A model generated the notes under the pieces. The model searched no databases, had not been told where the DNA came from, and saw nothing but the letters and a program-made list of their open reading frames with translations. A stretch of DNA of 8,949 nt from the NCBI GenBank assembly GCA_009783495.1, contig WRDJ01000012.1, positions 1 through 8,949 on the forward strand, read 5' to 3'. This document shows, in pieces, positions 1-5,365 of the stretch; position 1 is the first letter of the stretch; each line of letters opens with the position of its first letter. The position numbers and the translations under genes are program-made. This DNA comes from Clostridiales bacterium. GTDB taxonomy: Bacteria > Bacillota > Dehalobacteriia > UBA4068.

Positions 1-1033
1 CGAACCCCTGCACCCCGAAAAACACCACCGGCACATTGGGAAAGAGCAGGTAATAATTGCTCAAAACGAATTCAAGCGACGCGATGCCGGAAGTGATGAT
101 CAAGTCGGGGTAACGCGCCACATAATCAGCGCGGATCAGGTTTGAGACAATGGTGTTGAAGCTGGCCTGACTATGCAGTTCGTTCGAGTTTAAATCAATG
201 CTGCGATACTCGACCCCCAAATCCGCTTCAAGTTTTTCGCGGATAGCCTCTATTTGATTGTGCTCCCACTCAACCTGCGCATTATAAGAGCTGATATGCA
301 GGATGATTTGTTTGTCGGCGGCGTGCTTCTCGCTTTTCTGGATCATCTCCATCATGCCGTCGGCAACCATGGCTTGATAAGCCTCGGTAAGAGGTGCAAC
401 CAAATGCCTGTAGTTGCTGTTCACATAGGTATAACACGCCTGCCGCTCGATCACGCTGAGTCTCTTGACCCCTGGAGGGAACCTGTGCTCATAACGTTCC
501 GCGCAGGGCAGGATGACCACGTCGGCCTCGTCGTTGAGCAAGGTGGCCCATAATTCCTCATAAGAATTCACTTCGATGAGTTTGCTGGCGTCCGTGCGCC
601 AGACATTGTTTGCCACAAATGCGTTTTGCAGGCGATACCCCACCCGCAGCCCGGCCATGTCGCCCCAGGTGGAAATCTCATATGTTTCGCCGTTGCGCGT
701 ATAGACCGTGAATTCCACATGGCTGATAACCACGGGGATTTTTATCAGCGTATCCGACTCCCAGCCGTCCGTTTGCATCGACAAAATCGCGGCGTCGCCG
801 TAATTGACGTCGGCGATGGCGGTGCGCATGCCCGTCACTTGGGAAACCATTTGATAACCCGAACGCCTTAGCCCCTCATAAAGTATGCGTTCGATGATGA
901 TTGACTGGTCGTCGCTCATGGCGACTTTCACCGTGGGCAGCTCTGTTTCGGCTGCCCGCACGGACGGCTGCACGCACATTATGCACAGGACGGCGAACAA
1001 GCCCATCAAAAATAATGCGGCTTTGCTTTTCAA
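1..1033 (-). CDS. Exported tandem periplasmic-binding-like sensor protein, N-terminal part (runs off left edge)
   Basis: 344 codons are visible from a TTG start at 1033; the 3' end lies beyond position 1. The start is chosen because AAAGGAGG (1043-1050) sits 9 bases upstream and no ATG is in frame nearby. Residues 1-28 form a signal peptide (basic MKSK, hydrophobic core, cleavage probably after VRA). Residues about 33-235 resemble a type-2 periplasmic binding fold (starts LPTVKVAMSDD; WGDMAGLRVGY at about 123-133; NDEADVVILP at about 167-176). From about 242 a second domain resembles the ABC_sub_bind family (LIITSGIASLEFVLSN at about 311-326, then LFPNVPVVFFGV). Known: this second domain often forms the extracellular sensor of histidine kinases, GGDEF proteins or chemoreceptors in anaerobic Firmicutes. 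Inference: this is the sensor half of such a protein, with transmembrane and output domains off the left edge. It could instead be a free solute-binding protein. The ligand is unknown. Confidence 0.75.
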   Translation of the reverse strand, partial: MKSKAALFLMGLFAVLCIMCVQPSVRAAETELPTVKVAMSDDQSIIIERILYEGLRRSGYQMVSQVTGMRTAIADVNYGDAAILSMQTDGWESDTLIKIPVVISHVEFTVYTRNGETYEISTWGDMAGLRVGYRLQNAFVANNVWRTDASKLIEVNSYEELWATLLNDEADVVILPCAERYEHRFPPGVKRLSVIERQACYTYVNSNYRHLVAPLTEAYQAMVADGMMEMIQKSEKHAADKQIILHISSYNAQVEWEHNQIEAIREKLEADLGVEYRSIDLNSNELHSQASFNTIVSNLIRADYVARYPDLIITSGIASLEFVLSNYYLLFPNVPVVFFGVQGF

Positions 1034-1051
1034 TGATATGAACCTCCTTTA

Positions 1052-1082
1052 AGCAATGCGCACAAAAAATCCCGGCATTGCT
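1052..1082 (-). promoter_or_regulatory. 5' UTR hairpin directly upstream of the sensor gene RBS
   Basis: AGCAATGC (1052-1059) and GCATTGCT (1075-1082) are perfect 8-base inverted repeats separated by 15 bases. On the minus strand the hairpin ends two bases before the AAAGGAGG of the sensor gene, within the predicted leader. Such a position could influence ribosome access. No known riboswitch was recognised and the loop is too short for one. Confidence 0.45.
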
Positions 1083-1105
1083 GATTTTCGGGGTACATTT
1101 GATTA

Positions 1106-1114
1106 AGTATATCA
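1106..1114 (-). promoter_or_regulatory. Extended -10 promoter for the sensor gene
   Basis: On the minus strand the sequence reads TGATATACT, an extended -10 element (TGn plus TATACT, close to TATAAT). It lies about 75 bases upstream of the TTG start. The hexamer at the usual -35 distance (TAGCTT) is poor. That fits an extended -10 promoter or one needing an activator, and a tandem palindromic repeat lies immediately upstream. Confidence 0.45.
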
Positions 1115-1139
1115 GATGAGAACGCAAAAAGCTATACAA

Positions 1140-1179
1140 TTTAACGAAATTCGTTGAAATTTAACGGAATTCGTTGAAA
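1140..1179. repeat. Two tandem 20-bp palindromic repeats, probable operator pair
   Basis: The 20-base unit TTTAACGAAATTCGTTGAAA (1140-1159) is repeated at 1160-1179 with a single change (A1147 to G1167). Each copy has a palindromic core: AACGAA-A-TTCGTT in the first (1143-1155), with one mismatch in the second (1163-1175). The 20-bp period is about two helical turns, so both dyads face the same side of DNA. The pair lies just upstream of the predicted sensor promoter, centred near -50 and -70. Inference: binding sites for a dimeric transcription factor. The factor is not identifiable from sequence. Confidence 0.55.
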
Positions 1180-1194
1180 AAACCCGGCGTTTTT
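1178..1194 (-). terminator. Weak candidate terminator after nadE
   Basis: On the minus strand, about 30 bases after the nadE stop, AAAAAC-GCCGG-GTTTTT forms a small A/T-rich hairpin ending in a T run. The stem is short and weak, so this is only a possible terminator. It directly abuts the tandem palindromic repeat. Confidence 0.25.
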
Positions 1195-1222
1195 ATTTAA
1201 TTAAAGAAAGCATTGTAAGCTG

Positions 1223-1957
1223 TTAACCCTTCAGTTTAAACGACGGCATGGGGTTCGTTTTGTGAAGGCTCAGCCTGTGCAGTCTGTCAATCTTGTCTTT
1301 CACGGCTTTGTCCTCGCAGAGACCCTCGCGGATATATCTGTCCAAAACCGCATAGGTGAAGCCCAGTTTATCCTCGTCGGTTTGGCCGCAAAGGCCGTCG
1401 AGCGGCGTTTTTTCAATGAACTTCGCCGCCAGCCCAAGCTCCCTGCCCACGGCTTTCACCTCGCCCACGGTCAGGTCGGAAAGCGGGCTGAAATCGCCTG
1501 CCGAATCGCCGAATTTCGTGGCATAACCGACCCAATCTTCGCTCAAGTTGCTGGTGTTGGCGACACGGCCGCCCACAATGGCGGAAACGGCGTAAAGCGC
1601 CGCCATGCGCAGACGCGCCGGAGTGTTAAAGGCCGCGACATCATTGAGTTGCAGCCCGGCCGCCGCGACCCCCTCATATAAAGCCCGTACAGGCTCCGCG
1701 ATATTGATCTCCACATAGGCGATGCCAAGCGTTCTGCACAGGTCATATGCCACGCCGATGTCATGCTGCCCGCCTTGGGGCAGCAGCACGCCCAAAACCC
1801 GTTCTTTGCCCAGGGCGAGGGCGCAAAGCGCGGCGACGACGGAACTGTCCTTCCCGCCGCTGATGCCGACGACGGCCTTTGTTTCGGGCGAACCGTTATC
1901 GCGGAAAAATTCAGCGACCCACTCCACAATCCAGTTTTTCAATTCGGCGGGCGTCAT
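1223..1957 (-). CDS. nadE: NH3-dependent NAD synthetase
   Basis: Cytoplasmic enzyme for the last step of NAD synthesis: it adenylates nicotinic acid adenine dinucleotide with ATP and amidates it using ammonia. The 244-residue length is usual for the short, ammonia-dependent form. There is no N-terminal glutaminase (nitrilase) domain. Visible motifs are the ATP-pyrophosphatase P-loop SGGKDSS at 33-39, LPQGGQHD at 59-66, NTPARLRMAALY at 111-122, NTSNLSEDWVGYATKFGD at 134-151 and PLDGLCGQTDEDKLGF at 185-200. ATG at 1957 is preceded by AAGGAGGG (1967-1974) with 9-base spacing. It has its own promoter and appears monocistronic, between the sigE terminator and the sensor gene. Identification is firm. 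Confidence 0.96.
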   Translation of the reverse strand: MTPAELKNWIVEWVAEFFRDNGSPETKAVVGISGGKDSSVVAALCALALGKERVLGVLLPQGGQHDIGVAYDLCRTLGIAYVEINIAEPVRALYEGVAAAGLQLNDVAAFNTPARLRMAALYAVSAIVGGRVANTSNLSEDWVGYATKFGDSAGDFSPLSDLTVGEVKAVGRELGLAAKFIEKTPLDGLCGQTDEDKLGFTYAVLDRYIREGLCEDKAVKDKIDRLHRLSLHKTNPMPSFKLKG

Positions 1958-1991
1958 TGCGCCTATCCCTCCTTCAGCTTGTCCGGCATAT

Positions 1992-2039
1992 ATTATACCA
2001 ACCCAGTATATTATAATACTTTCGCCATTGTTTTATCAA
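1992..2039 (-). promoter_or_regulatory. nadE promoter(s), sigma-A type
   Basis: On the minus strand TTGATA (2034-2039) and TATAAT (2010-2015) are separated by 18 bases, a near-consensus housekeeping promoter reading into nadE. A second possible -10, TATAAT at 1992-1997 preceded by TGG (extended -10 pattern), lies 13 bases further downstream. One or both could start nadE transcription. Confidence 0.65.
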
Positions 2040-2044
2040 GCAGC

Positions 2045-2086
2045 AAAAAAAACGCGCTGCCGATGCGTTTAACAAGGGCAGCGTGT
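2045..2086 (-). terminator. Intrinsic terminator of the spoIIGA-sigE operon
   Basis: On the minus strand ACACGCTGCC (2077-2086) pairs with GGCAGCGCGT (2052-2061), one mismatch in ten, 15-base loop, followed at once by eight T (2045-2052). It lies about 145 bases after the sigE stop and just upstream of the nadE promoter, so it separates sigE from nadE. Confidence 0.75.
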
Positions 2087-2099
2087 TGTGATTATTAGA

Positions 2100-2120
2100 T
2101 CAAGAGGCAAGAAGCAAAAA
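2100..2120 (-). repeat. Heptamer repeat array A, three units
   Basis: Read on the minus strand, this is TTTTTGC, TTCTTGC and CTCTTGA, three consecutive 7-base units of the YTCTNNY type. It lies in the 3' untranslated region of sigE, opposite in orientation to the longer array at 2168-2216. The two could therefore form an imperfect hairpin. Confidence 0.5.
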
Positions 2121-2167
2121 GAAGTGAACGGCCGAATCACAAAGTGCTTGCAAGTAACCCTGCCTTT

Positions 2168-2216
2168 TTCTGTTCTCTGTTCTCTGGCTTCTGGCTTCTA
2201 CCCTCTGTCCTCTTGC
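2168..2216 (+). repeat. Heptamer repeat array B, seven units
   Basis: Seven consecutive 7-base units: TTCTGTT, CTCTGTT, CTCTGGC, TTCTGGC, TTCTACC, CTCTGTC and CTCTTGC. The shared pattern is YTCTNNY with strict 7-base phase, and every unit starts YTCT. It lies just after the sigE stop codon (on the opposite, purine-rich strand of the sigE message). It is non-coding and not a multiple of three. Confidence 0.75.
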
Positions 2217-2229
2217 TCAGCGTCGGCAG

Positions 2230-2949
2230 CTACTCCATGCGGCTTATATCCTTCCTCAACTTGCGTATAATGCGCTTTTCCAGACGCGAAATATAGGACT
2301 GTGAAATGCCGAGGATTTCCGCCACTTCCTTTTGCGTCTTTTCCTCGCCGCCGGAAAGCGCGAAACGCAAGTCCATTATCACCTTCTCCCTTTGCGAAAG
2401 GCGCTCCATGGCCACAAAAAGCAGTTTTTTTTCCATGTCCTCTTCGATGGATTTGCAGACCACGTCGTTTTCCGTGCCCAAAACGTCAGAGAGAAGCAGT
2501 TCGTTGCCGTCCCAGTCAATGTTCAGCGGTTCGTCGAAAGAGATCTCTCCCCGCGTCTTGTTATTGCGGCGCAAACACATCAAAATCTCGTTTTCGATGC
2601 AGCGGGAGGCATAGGTGGCCAGCTTGATCTTCTTCTCCGGGTCGAAGGTATTGACGGCCTTGATGAGGCCGATGGTGCCGATGGAGATGAGGTCTTCGAT
2701 GCCCACGCCGGTGTTCTCGAATTTGCGCGCGATATAGACGACCAGGCGCAGATTGCGCTCTATCAGAGCTTCCCGCACCTGCTTCGGTGAATCCCGCAGC
2801 TGGGAGATGAGCAGCTTTTCCTCCTCCGGGGTGAGGGGCGGCGGCAGGGCCTCGCCGGAACCGATATAGAAAATCTCCTTGCGCCACAGCAAAAAACGGG
2901 CCCGGAAAACACGCCAGCGTATCAGGAATTTGCGCAAAAACTGCTTCAT
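2230..2949 (-). CDS. sigE: Pro-sigma-E, mother-cell sporulation sigma factor
   Basis: RNA polymerase sigma factor that drives early mother-cell genes after asymmetric septation; made as an inactive membrane-associated precursor and cut by SpoIIGA. The 239 residues match the length of Bacillus subtilis SigE. Residues 1-27 are the basic/hydrophobic pro-sequence, with the conserved junction EIFYIG at 25-30 followed by EALPPPL. Region 2 (about 60-131) contains [35 protein letters not shown] and [16 protein letters not shown]. Region 4 (about 183-236) contains [11 protein letters not shown] and the helix-turn-helix [20 protein letters not shown]. The ATG at 2949 is chosen over an earlier in-frame ATG (3027) because AAGGAGG (2957-2963) lies 7 bases upstream and the N-terminus then matches known SigE. 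Transcribed after spoIIGA with an 82-base gap holding heptamer repeats. No sigG follows. Confidence 0.97.
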   Translation of the reverse strand: MKQFLRKFLIRWRVFRARFLLWRKEIFYIGSGEALPPPLTPEEEKLLISQLRDSPKQVREALIERNLRLVVYIARKFENTGVGIEDLISIGTIGLIKAVNTFDPEKKIKLATYASRCIENEILMCLRRNNKTRGEISFDEPLNIDWDGNELLLSDVLGTENDVVCKSIEEDMEKKLLFVAMERLSQREKVIMDLRFALSGGEEKTQKEVAEILGISQSYISRLEKRIIRKLRKDISRME

Positions 2950-2968
2950 CAAACAACCTCCTTGGCAA

Positions 2969-3003
2969 AACTGAGAACAGAAATGAGAAGTCAGAGGACA
3001 GAA
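2969..3003 (-). repeat. Heptamer repeat array C, five units, between spoIIGA and sigE
   Basis: Read on the minus strand: TTCTGTC, CTCTGAC, TTCTCAT, TTCTGTT and CTCAGTT, five 7-base units of the same YTCTNNY family as the array at 2168-2216. It fills most of the spoIIGA-sigE gap, ending a few bases before the sigE ribosome binding site. Confidence 0.7.
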
Positions 3004-3031
3004 CGGGGGAAAGCCCGGTGGCCGCATAAAT

Positions 3032-3955
3032 TCAGGAGGAAAGGCGCGAGCTTTCAGGAATGCTTGCCTCCGGCGCGCTTAAAATGGCCGGGTTGATGAT
3101 GGCCCTGCATCCGCTGTTCCGCCCGATCTTCTTGTGATATAGGCAAACCACCACTTGCGCGGTCTCGATTTTCTGCTGCGCGTGCACGACCACCTTATCC
3201 GGCTTAAAGGCCAGGAGCAGACCATTACTGTTGCCGATGGAACTGAAGGGGACGAGGCGCAGGCGTTTGCGCCAGTTTTCGTTGCGGCAAAGCATCATCA
3301 CCTTGGTGGGGTCATCCCCACCCTGCGCCTCGATGATGCGGCAGAGGCCATAGGGCAAAAGCGGGCGCAGCGCGTCATATTCAGCGATGATGGCCGGCCG
3401 GCCGCTTACGGGATCGCAAAGGTCATTGCCGGTATCTATCAGGCCCGCCACAGAGCATTTCTGTCCGGCCACCCCGATCTCCACCTGGATCTTGAAGCTC
3501 TCCTTGCGCCAGTTGCGCCTGAACTGGCCCATGCCCCAGCGGGCCAGCACATAGGCCATGATGAGCGAAAAAATCAGCACGCCCCATTTCACCATATCGT
3601 CGCTTTGCCAGCCGGAAAGCAGCGCCTGCCCGCCCAGGGCCGCCCCCGCCATGGCAAAGCCGATCAGGTATAAGACCCCGGCCGTCTTGGCCATATGCGG
3701 CAGTCCGGAATAGGGAAAGGCGACGCGGATGAGCAAGAGGGAAAAGGCGATGACCATGGGCAGCGAATATAAAAAGGCGAGCGCGGGAAAAACCAGCCCG
3801 AAGCCGTAAAAGGCCCCGCATAAGCCTGCGAGAAGGAGCCTCCACGCTTTTGCTTTGACGCGCAAGAAGCCCGCCGTGGCCCAGAGGAGAAAAACGTCCA
3901 AGACAAAGTTGAGCAAAAACAGCACGTCGGCATATATAACATAATCCTGGAGCAT
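3032..3955 (-). CDS. spoIIGA: SpoIIGA, pro-sigma-E processing aspartic protease
   Basis: Membrane protease of the sporulation septum that cleaves pro-sigma-E when signalled from the forespore (SpoIIR in known systems). The 307 residues are of usual length. The N-terminal half has about five hydrophobic segments (roughly 5-28, 38-56, 60-80, 92-112 and 123-141). The C-terminal half is a cytoplasmic aspartic-protease-like domain with the catalytic motif DTGN at 174-177 in [15 protein letters not shown]. Later conserved stretches include VPFSSIG. Directly upstream of its substrate gene sigE, same strand. The start ATG at 3955 gives the standard N-terminus with an early LLNF segment. Its only Shine-Dalgarno-like sequence is AAGAGG (3965-3970), 9 bases upstream, which lies inside a heptamer repeat array. 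Identification is firm. Confidence 0.95.
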   Translation of the reverse strand: MLQDYVIYADVLFLLNFVLDVFLLWATAGFLRVKAKAWRLLLAGLCGAFYGFGLVFPALAFLYSLPMVIAFSLLLIRVAFPYSGLPHMAKTAGVLYLIGFAMAGAALGGQALLSGWQSDDMVKWGVLIFSLIMAYVLARWGMGQFRRNWRKESFKIQVEIGVAGQKCSVAGLIDTGNDLCDPVSGRPAIIAEYDALRPLLPYGLCRIIEAQGGDDPTKVMMLCRNENWRKRLRLVPFSSIGNSNGLLLAFKPDKVVVHAQQKIETAQVVVCLYHKKIGRNSGCRAIINPAILSAPEASIPESSRLSS

Positions 3956-3958
3956 GCC

Positions 3959-3993
3959 CTCTCGCCTCTTCCCTTTCGCCTCTTGCTTCTTTT
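3959..3993 (+). repeat. Heptamer repeat array D, five units, upstream of spoIIGA
   Basis: Units CTCTCGC, CTCTTCC, CTTTCGC, CTCTTGC and TTCTTTT, in 7-base phase. They cover the spoIIGA leader up to 4 bases from its start codon. On the message this is a purine-rich stretch with several GAGG motifs that apparently provide the ribosome binding site. Confidence 0.65.
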
Positions 3994-4128
3994 ACATATG
4001 CCGTTTTTGTCCTTGCCAGGCCAACAGAGCGGTTTTGATAAATTATAGACAGCTTCATTATAAAAGACGGCGGCTGCAAAAAAACTCGCAACACGCCGCC
4101 CATTCAAAACAAATCCTGCTGCAAACGC
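3994..4128 (-). promoter_or_regulatory. spoIIGA upstream region with two TATAAT hexamers
   Basis: Non-coding stretch between the SspF-like gene and spoIIGA. On the minus strand two perfect TATAAT hexamers occur at 4042-4047 and 4057-4062, either of which could be the -10 of a spoIIGA promoter. No convincing -35 at 17 bases and no clear Spo0A box (TGTCGAA) was found. GGCGGC (4069-4074) and GCCGCC (4095-4100) form an inverted repeat around an A-rich loop. It is not a typical terminator because the T run on the minus strand is inside the loop. Confidence 0.35.
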
Positions 4129-4371
4129 TTAATCTTCGCCAGAAACTTCCCCGCCCGCCTCCCCGTCTGCTTCTTCGCAGGCGGCTTTTTTGCGCCGTGA
4201 GAAAACCCCGCCCAGGCGGCCGGATTCCACCGCGGAAAGCGCAGGCCAGCCCTCGGCCTTGACCTTATCCCATAAACCAAGCTCTTTGGCTATCTCGACC
4301 TTCATATCCTCCCAATCCTGCGGGCGTTTCTTCATTTTGCTTTTTTTGGAGCGTTTAACATTTTCCGCCAC
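4129..4371 (-). CDS. Alpha/beta-type small acid-soluble spore protein, SspF-like
   Basis: Spore core protein family that coats and protects DNA and is degraded at germination. The 80 residues start at a GTG (4369-4371) with GAGGTG (4378-4383) 6 bases upstream. An internal ATG at 4335 lacks a ribosome binding site, and longer in-frame ATG starts would overlap yigZ. Conserved family features are EIAKELGLWDKV at 26-37 and GWPALSAVESGRLGG at 41-55, followed by basic FSRRKK. EIAKE resembles the germination-protease (GPR) cleavage site. The last about 16 residues are an unusual acidic, Gly/Glu-rich tail with one cysteine (C65). It begins 29 bases after yigZ and precedes spoIIGA. The family call rests on pattern recognition of the two motifs plus the sporulation neighbourhood. 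Confidence 0.8.
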   Translation of the reverse strand: MAENVKRSKKSKMKKRPQDWEDMKVEIAKELGLWDKVKAEGWPALSAVESGRLGGVFSRRKKAACEEADGEAGGEVSGED

Positions 4372-4400
4372 GAATATCACCTCGTGGTTATTTTTGCCTT

Positions 4401-5063
4401 TTATCGGTTTTTTATCCACGGTTTCAACAAAACGGCATCCGGCGTGAGCAGGAGGATGTTGACCCCGCCCTGCGCCAAATCCTCTATCTTGGCCTGAAAA
4501 TCCCCGGCTGCGGCCTTGGACACGCGGCAAAAAAGCGCAACCTCCGCGGCGAAGATTTTTTCGTCGCAGGCGATCCCTTCCTGCCGCAAAAAGTTTTCTG
4601 TTTCGCGCAAAAGCGGATAGGCGAAAGTGAGCTGAAACCCCGCCGCCGGGATCTGCTCGGCCTGTTCCGCCGCCGCCAGCACCCCTGCCGCGGCCTTGGC
4701 ATAAGCGCGCGTCAGGCCGCCCATGCCCAGCAAAACGCCGCCGAAATAGCGTGCGACCACCAACGCCGTGTTTTTCAGCCCGGCGTTTCTGATCGCCTGC
4801 AAAAGCATTCGCCCGGCCGTGTTGGCCGGTTCTCCGTCGTCATTGGAACGCTGGATCTCATCCTGCGCCCCGATCTGATAGGCGTAAACGTGATGGTCGG
4901 CCCCTTTGTGCTGCGCGCGCGCCCGGGCGAGAAAACCCAGCGCCGCCCCTTCGTTTTGCGCCGGAGAGGCCAAGGCTATAAAACGCGATTTCTTTTCCGT
5001 GAACTCATATTCCGCCGTAGAGGCCAAGGTCAGGAAGGGCTCCGAAAATGTTTTATCGCCCAT
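4401..5063 (-). CDS. yigZ: YigZ/IMPACT family protein (UPF0029)
   Basis: Widespread conserved protein related to eukaryotic IMPACT; the exact bacterial role is not established, though a translation/ribosome-linked function has been suggested for the family. The 220-residue length is normal. The N-terminal domain has KKSRFIA at 24-30, HHVYAYQIG at 57-65, QRSNDDGEPANTAGRMLLQAI at 71-91, VVARYFGGVLLGMGGLTRAY at 102-121 and then AKAAAGVL. The C-terminal about 80 residues form the usual second alpha/beta domain. ATG at 5063 has a purine-rich GGGGGAAG-type ribosome binding site about 5 bases upstream. It is followed after 29 bases by the spore protein gene, and a G-quadruplex motif lies 38 bases before its start. 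Confidence 0.93.
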   Translation of the reverse strand: MGDKTFSEPFLTLASTAEYEFTEKKSRFIALASPAQNEGAALGFLARARAQHKGADHHVYAYQIGAQDEIQRSNDDGEPANTAGRMLLQAIRNAGLKNTALVVARYFGGVLLGMGGLTRAYAKAAAGVLAAAEQAEQIPAAGFQLTFAYPLLRETENFLRQEGIACDEKIFAAEVALFCRVSKAAAGDFQAKIEDLAQGGVNILLLTPDAVLLKPWIKNR

Positions 5064-5097
5064 GCTCTTCCCCCTTTTCTTTTTTCTTTCCTCTGTT

Positions 5098-5271
5098 TCA
5101 CCCCACCCCCCGCTCCCTCCCTCCGGGGAGGGGAGAGGTTTTTATAGGGGTCGCTATGTGTATGCCGAAAGGCGTGGCGTCAAGCAAGACCCTCATGCGG
5201 TCGTTCGCCCCGCGCGTCTTTCCCGTTTCCTTGAGCCGTTCCCGGGCAAGCAGGTTTTTTTCATGTTCCAT
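5098..5271 (-). pseudogene. Truncated PAS-sensor-like reading frame fused to a GC-rich repeat element
   Basis: A 57-codon frame with a perfect ribosome binding site, AAAGGAGG (5280-5287), 8 bases before ATG 5271. Residues 1-24 are charged and helix-like (MEHEKNLLARERLKETG). Residues 25-39 read DRMRVLLDATPFGIHI-like, the opening of a PAS domain common in sensor kinases and diguanylate cyclases of anaerobic Firmicutes. After about residue 40 the PAS pattern stops, and the frame runs through the GC-rich palindromic element as TSPLPGGRERGVG to a TGA at 5098-5100. Inference: the 5' end of a former sensor gene cut off by insertion or deletion at the repeat element. Translation of a short peptide remains possible. 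It ends 34 bases before yigZ. Confidence 0.5.
5101..5140 (-). repeat. GC-rich palindromic element with G-quadruplex motif
   Basis: On the minus strand 5121-5101 reads GGG-A-GGG-AGC-GGGGGG-T-GGGG, four G runs of three or more with loops of 1, 3 and 1 bases. This fits the canonical G-quadruplex rule. The adjoining 5125-5140 is complementary in type (GGGGAGGGGAGAGG on the plus strand), so the whole forms an imperfect palindrome around CTCCGGGG. It resembles dispersed intergenic palindromes of the REP type but was not matched to a named family. It would lie in the leader of yigZ if transcription starts upstream. Confidence 0.6.
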
Positions 5272-5345
5272 TTCCGCGTCCTCCTTTGACTTCGAGCGTT
5301 GCCGTTTGACCCTCTTTTTTGTTTGCTCTTAGTGAAAGCTTCATT

Positions 5346-5365
5346 TATTTACCGCTATTTACCGC
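5346..5365. repeat. 10-bp exact tandem duplication across a stop codon
   Basis: TATTTACCGC is repeated without change at 5346-5355 and 5356-5365. It spans the TAG stop (5355-5357) of the unrecognised gene at 5355-5960. Removing one copy would still give a stop (TAA) at the same place, so the protein is unaffected. Confidence 0.6.

Noticed and set aside
1262..1681. Plus-strand open frame of 139 codons opposite nadE
   Set aside because: It is the antisense of the strongly conserved nadE frame, has no ribosome binding site and encodes no recognisable protein.
2100..2216. CRISPR array or tRNA in the region after sigE
   Set aside because: The repeats are 7 bases long without spacers, and no cloverleaf or conserved T-loop sequence is present.
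2950..3027. N-terminal extension of SigE from the ATG at 3027
   Set aside because: It would translate the heptamer repeat array; the ATG at 2949 has AAGGAGG at 7 bases and gives the 239-residue length of known SigE.
3155..3673. Plus-strand open frame of 172 codons opposite spoIIGA
   Set aside because: Antisense shadow of the clearly identified spoIIGA in G+C-rich DNA; no ribosome binding site or family features.
4069..4100. GGCGGC/GCCGCC inverted repeat as a terminator of the spore protein gene
   Set aside because: On the minus strand the T run is inside the 20-base loop rather than after the stem, so it does not fit an intrinsic terminator.
3956..4128. Spo0A-controlled spoIIG-type promoter
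   Set aside because: Expected from known biology, but no convincing TGTCGAA box or -35 with long spacer could be seen; only two TATAAT hexamers are present.
4129..4530. Longer 133-codon version of the spore protein gene starting at 4530
   Set aside because: The extra 53 residues overlap the yigZ coding region in another frame, have low-complexity composition and lack family similarity; the GTG at 4371 has a good ribosome binding site.
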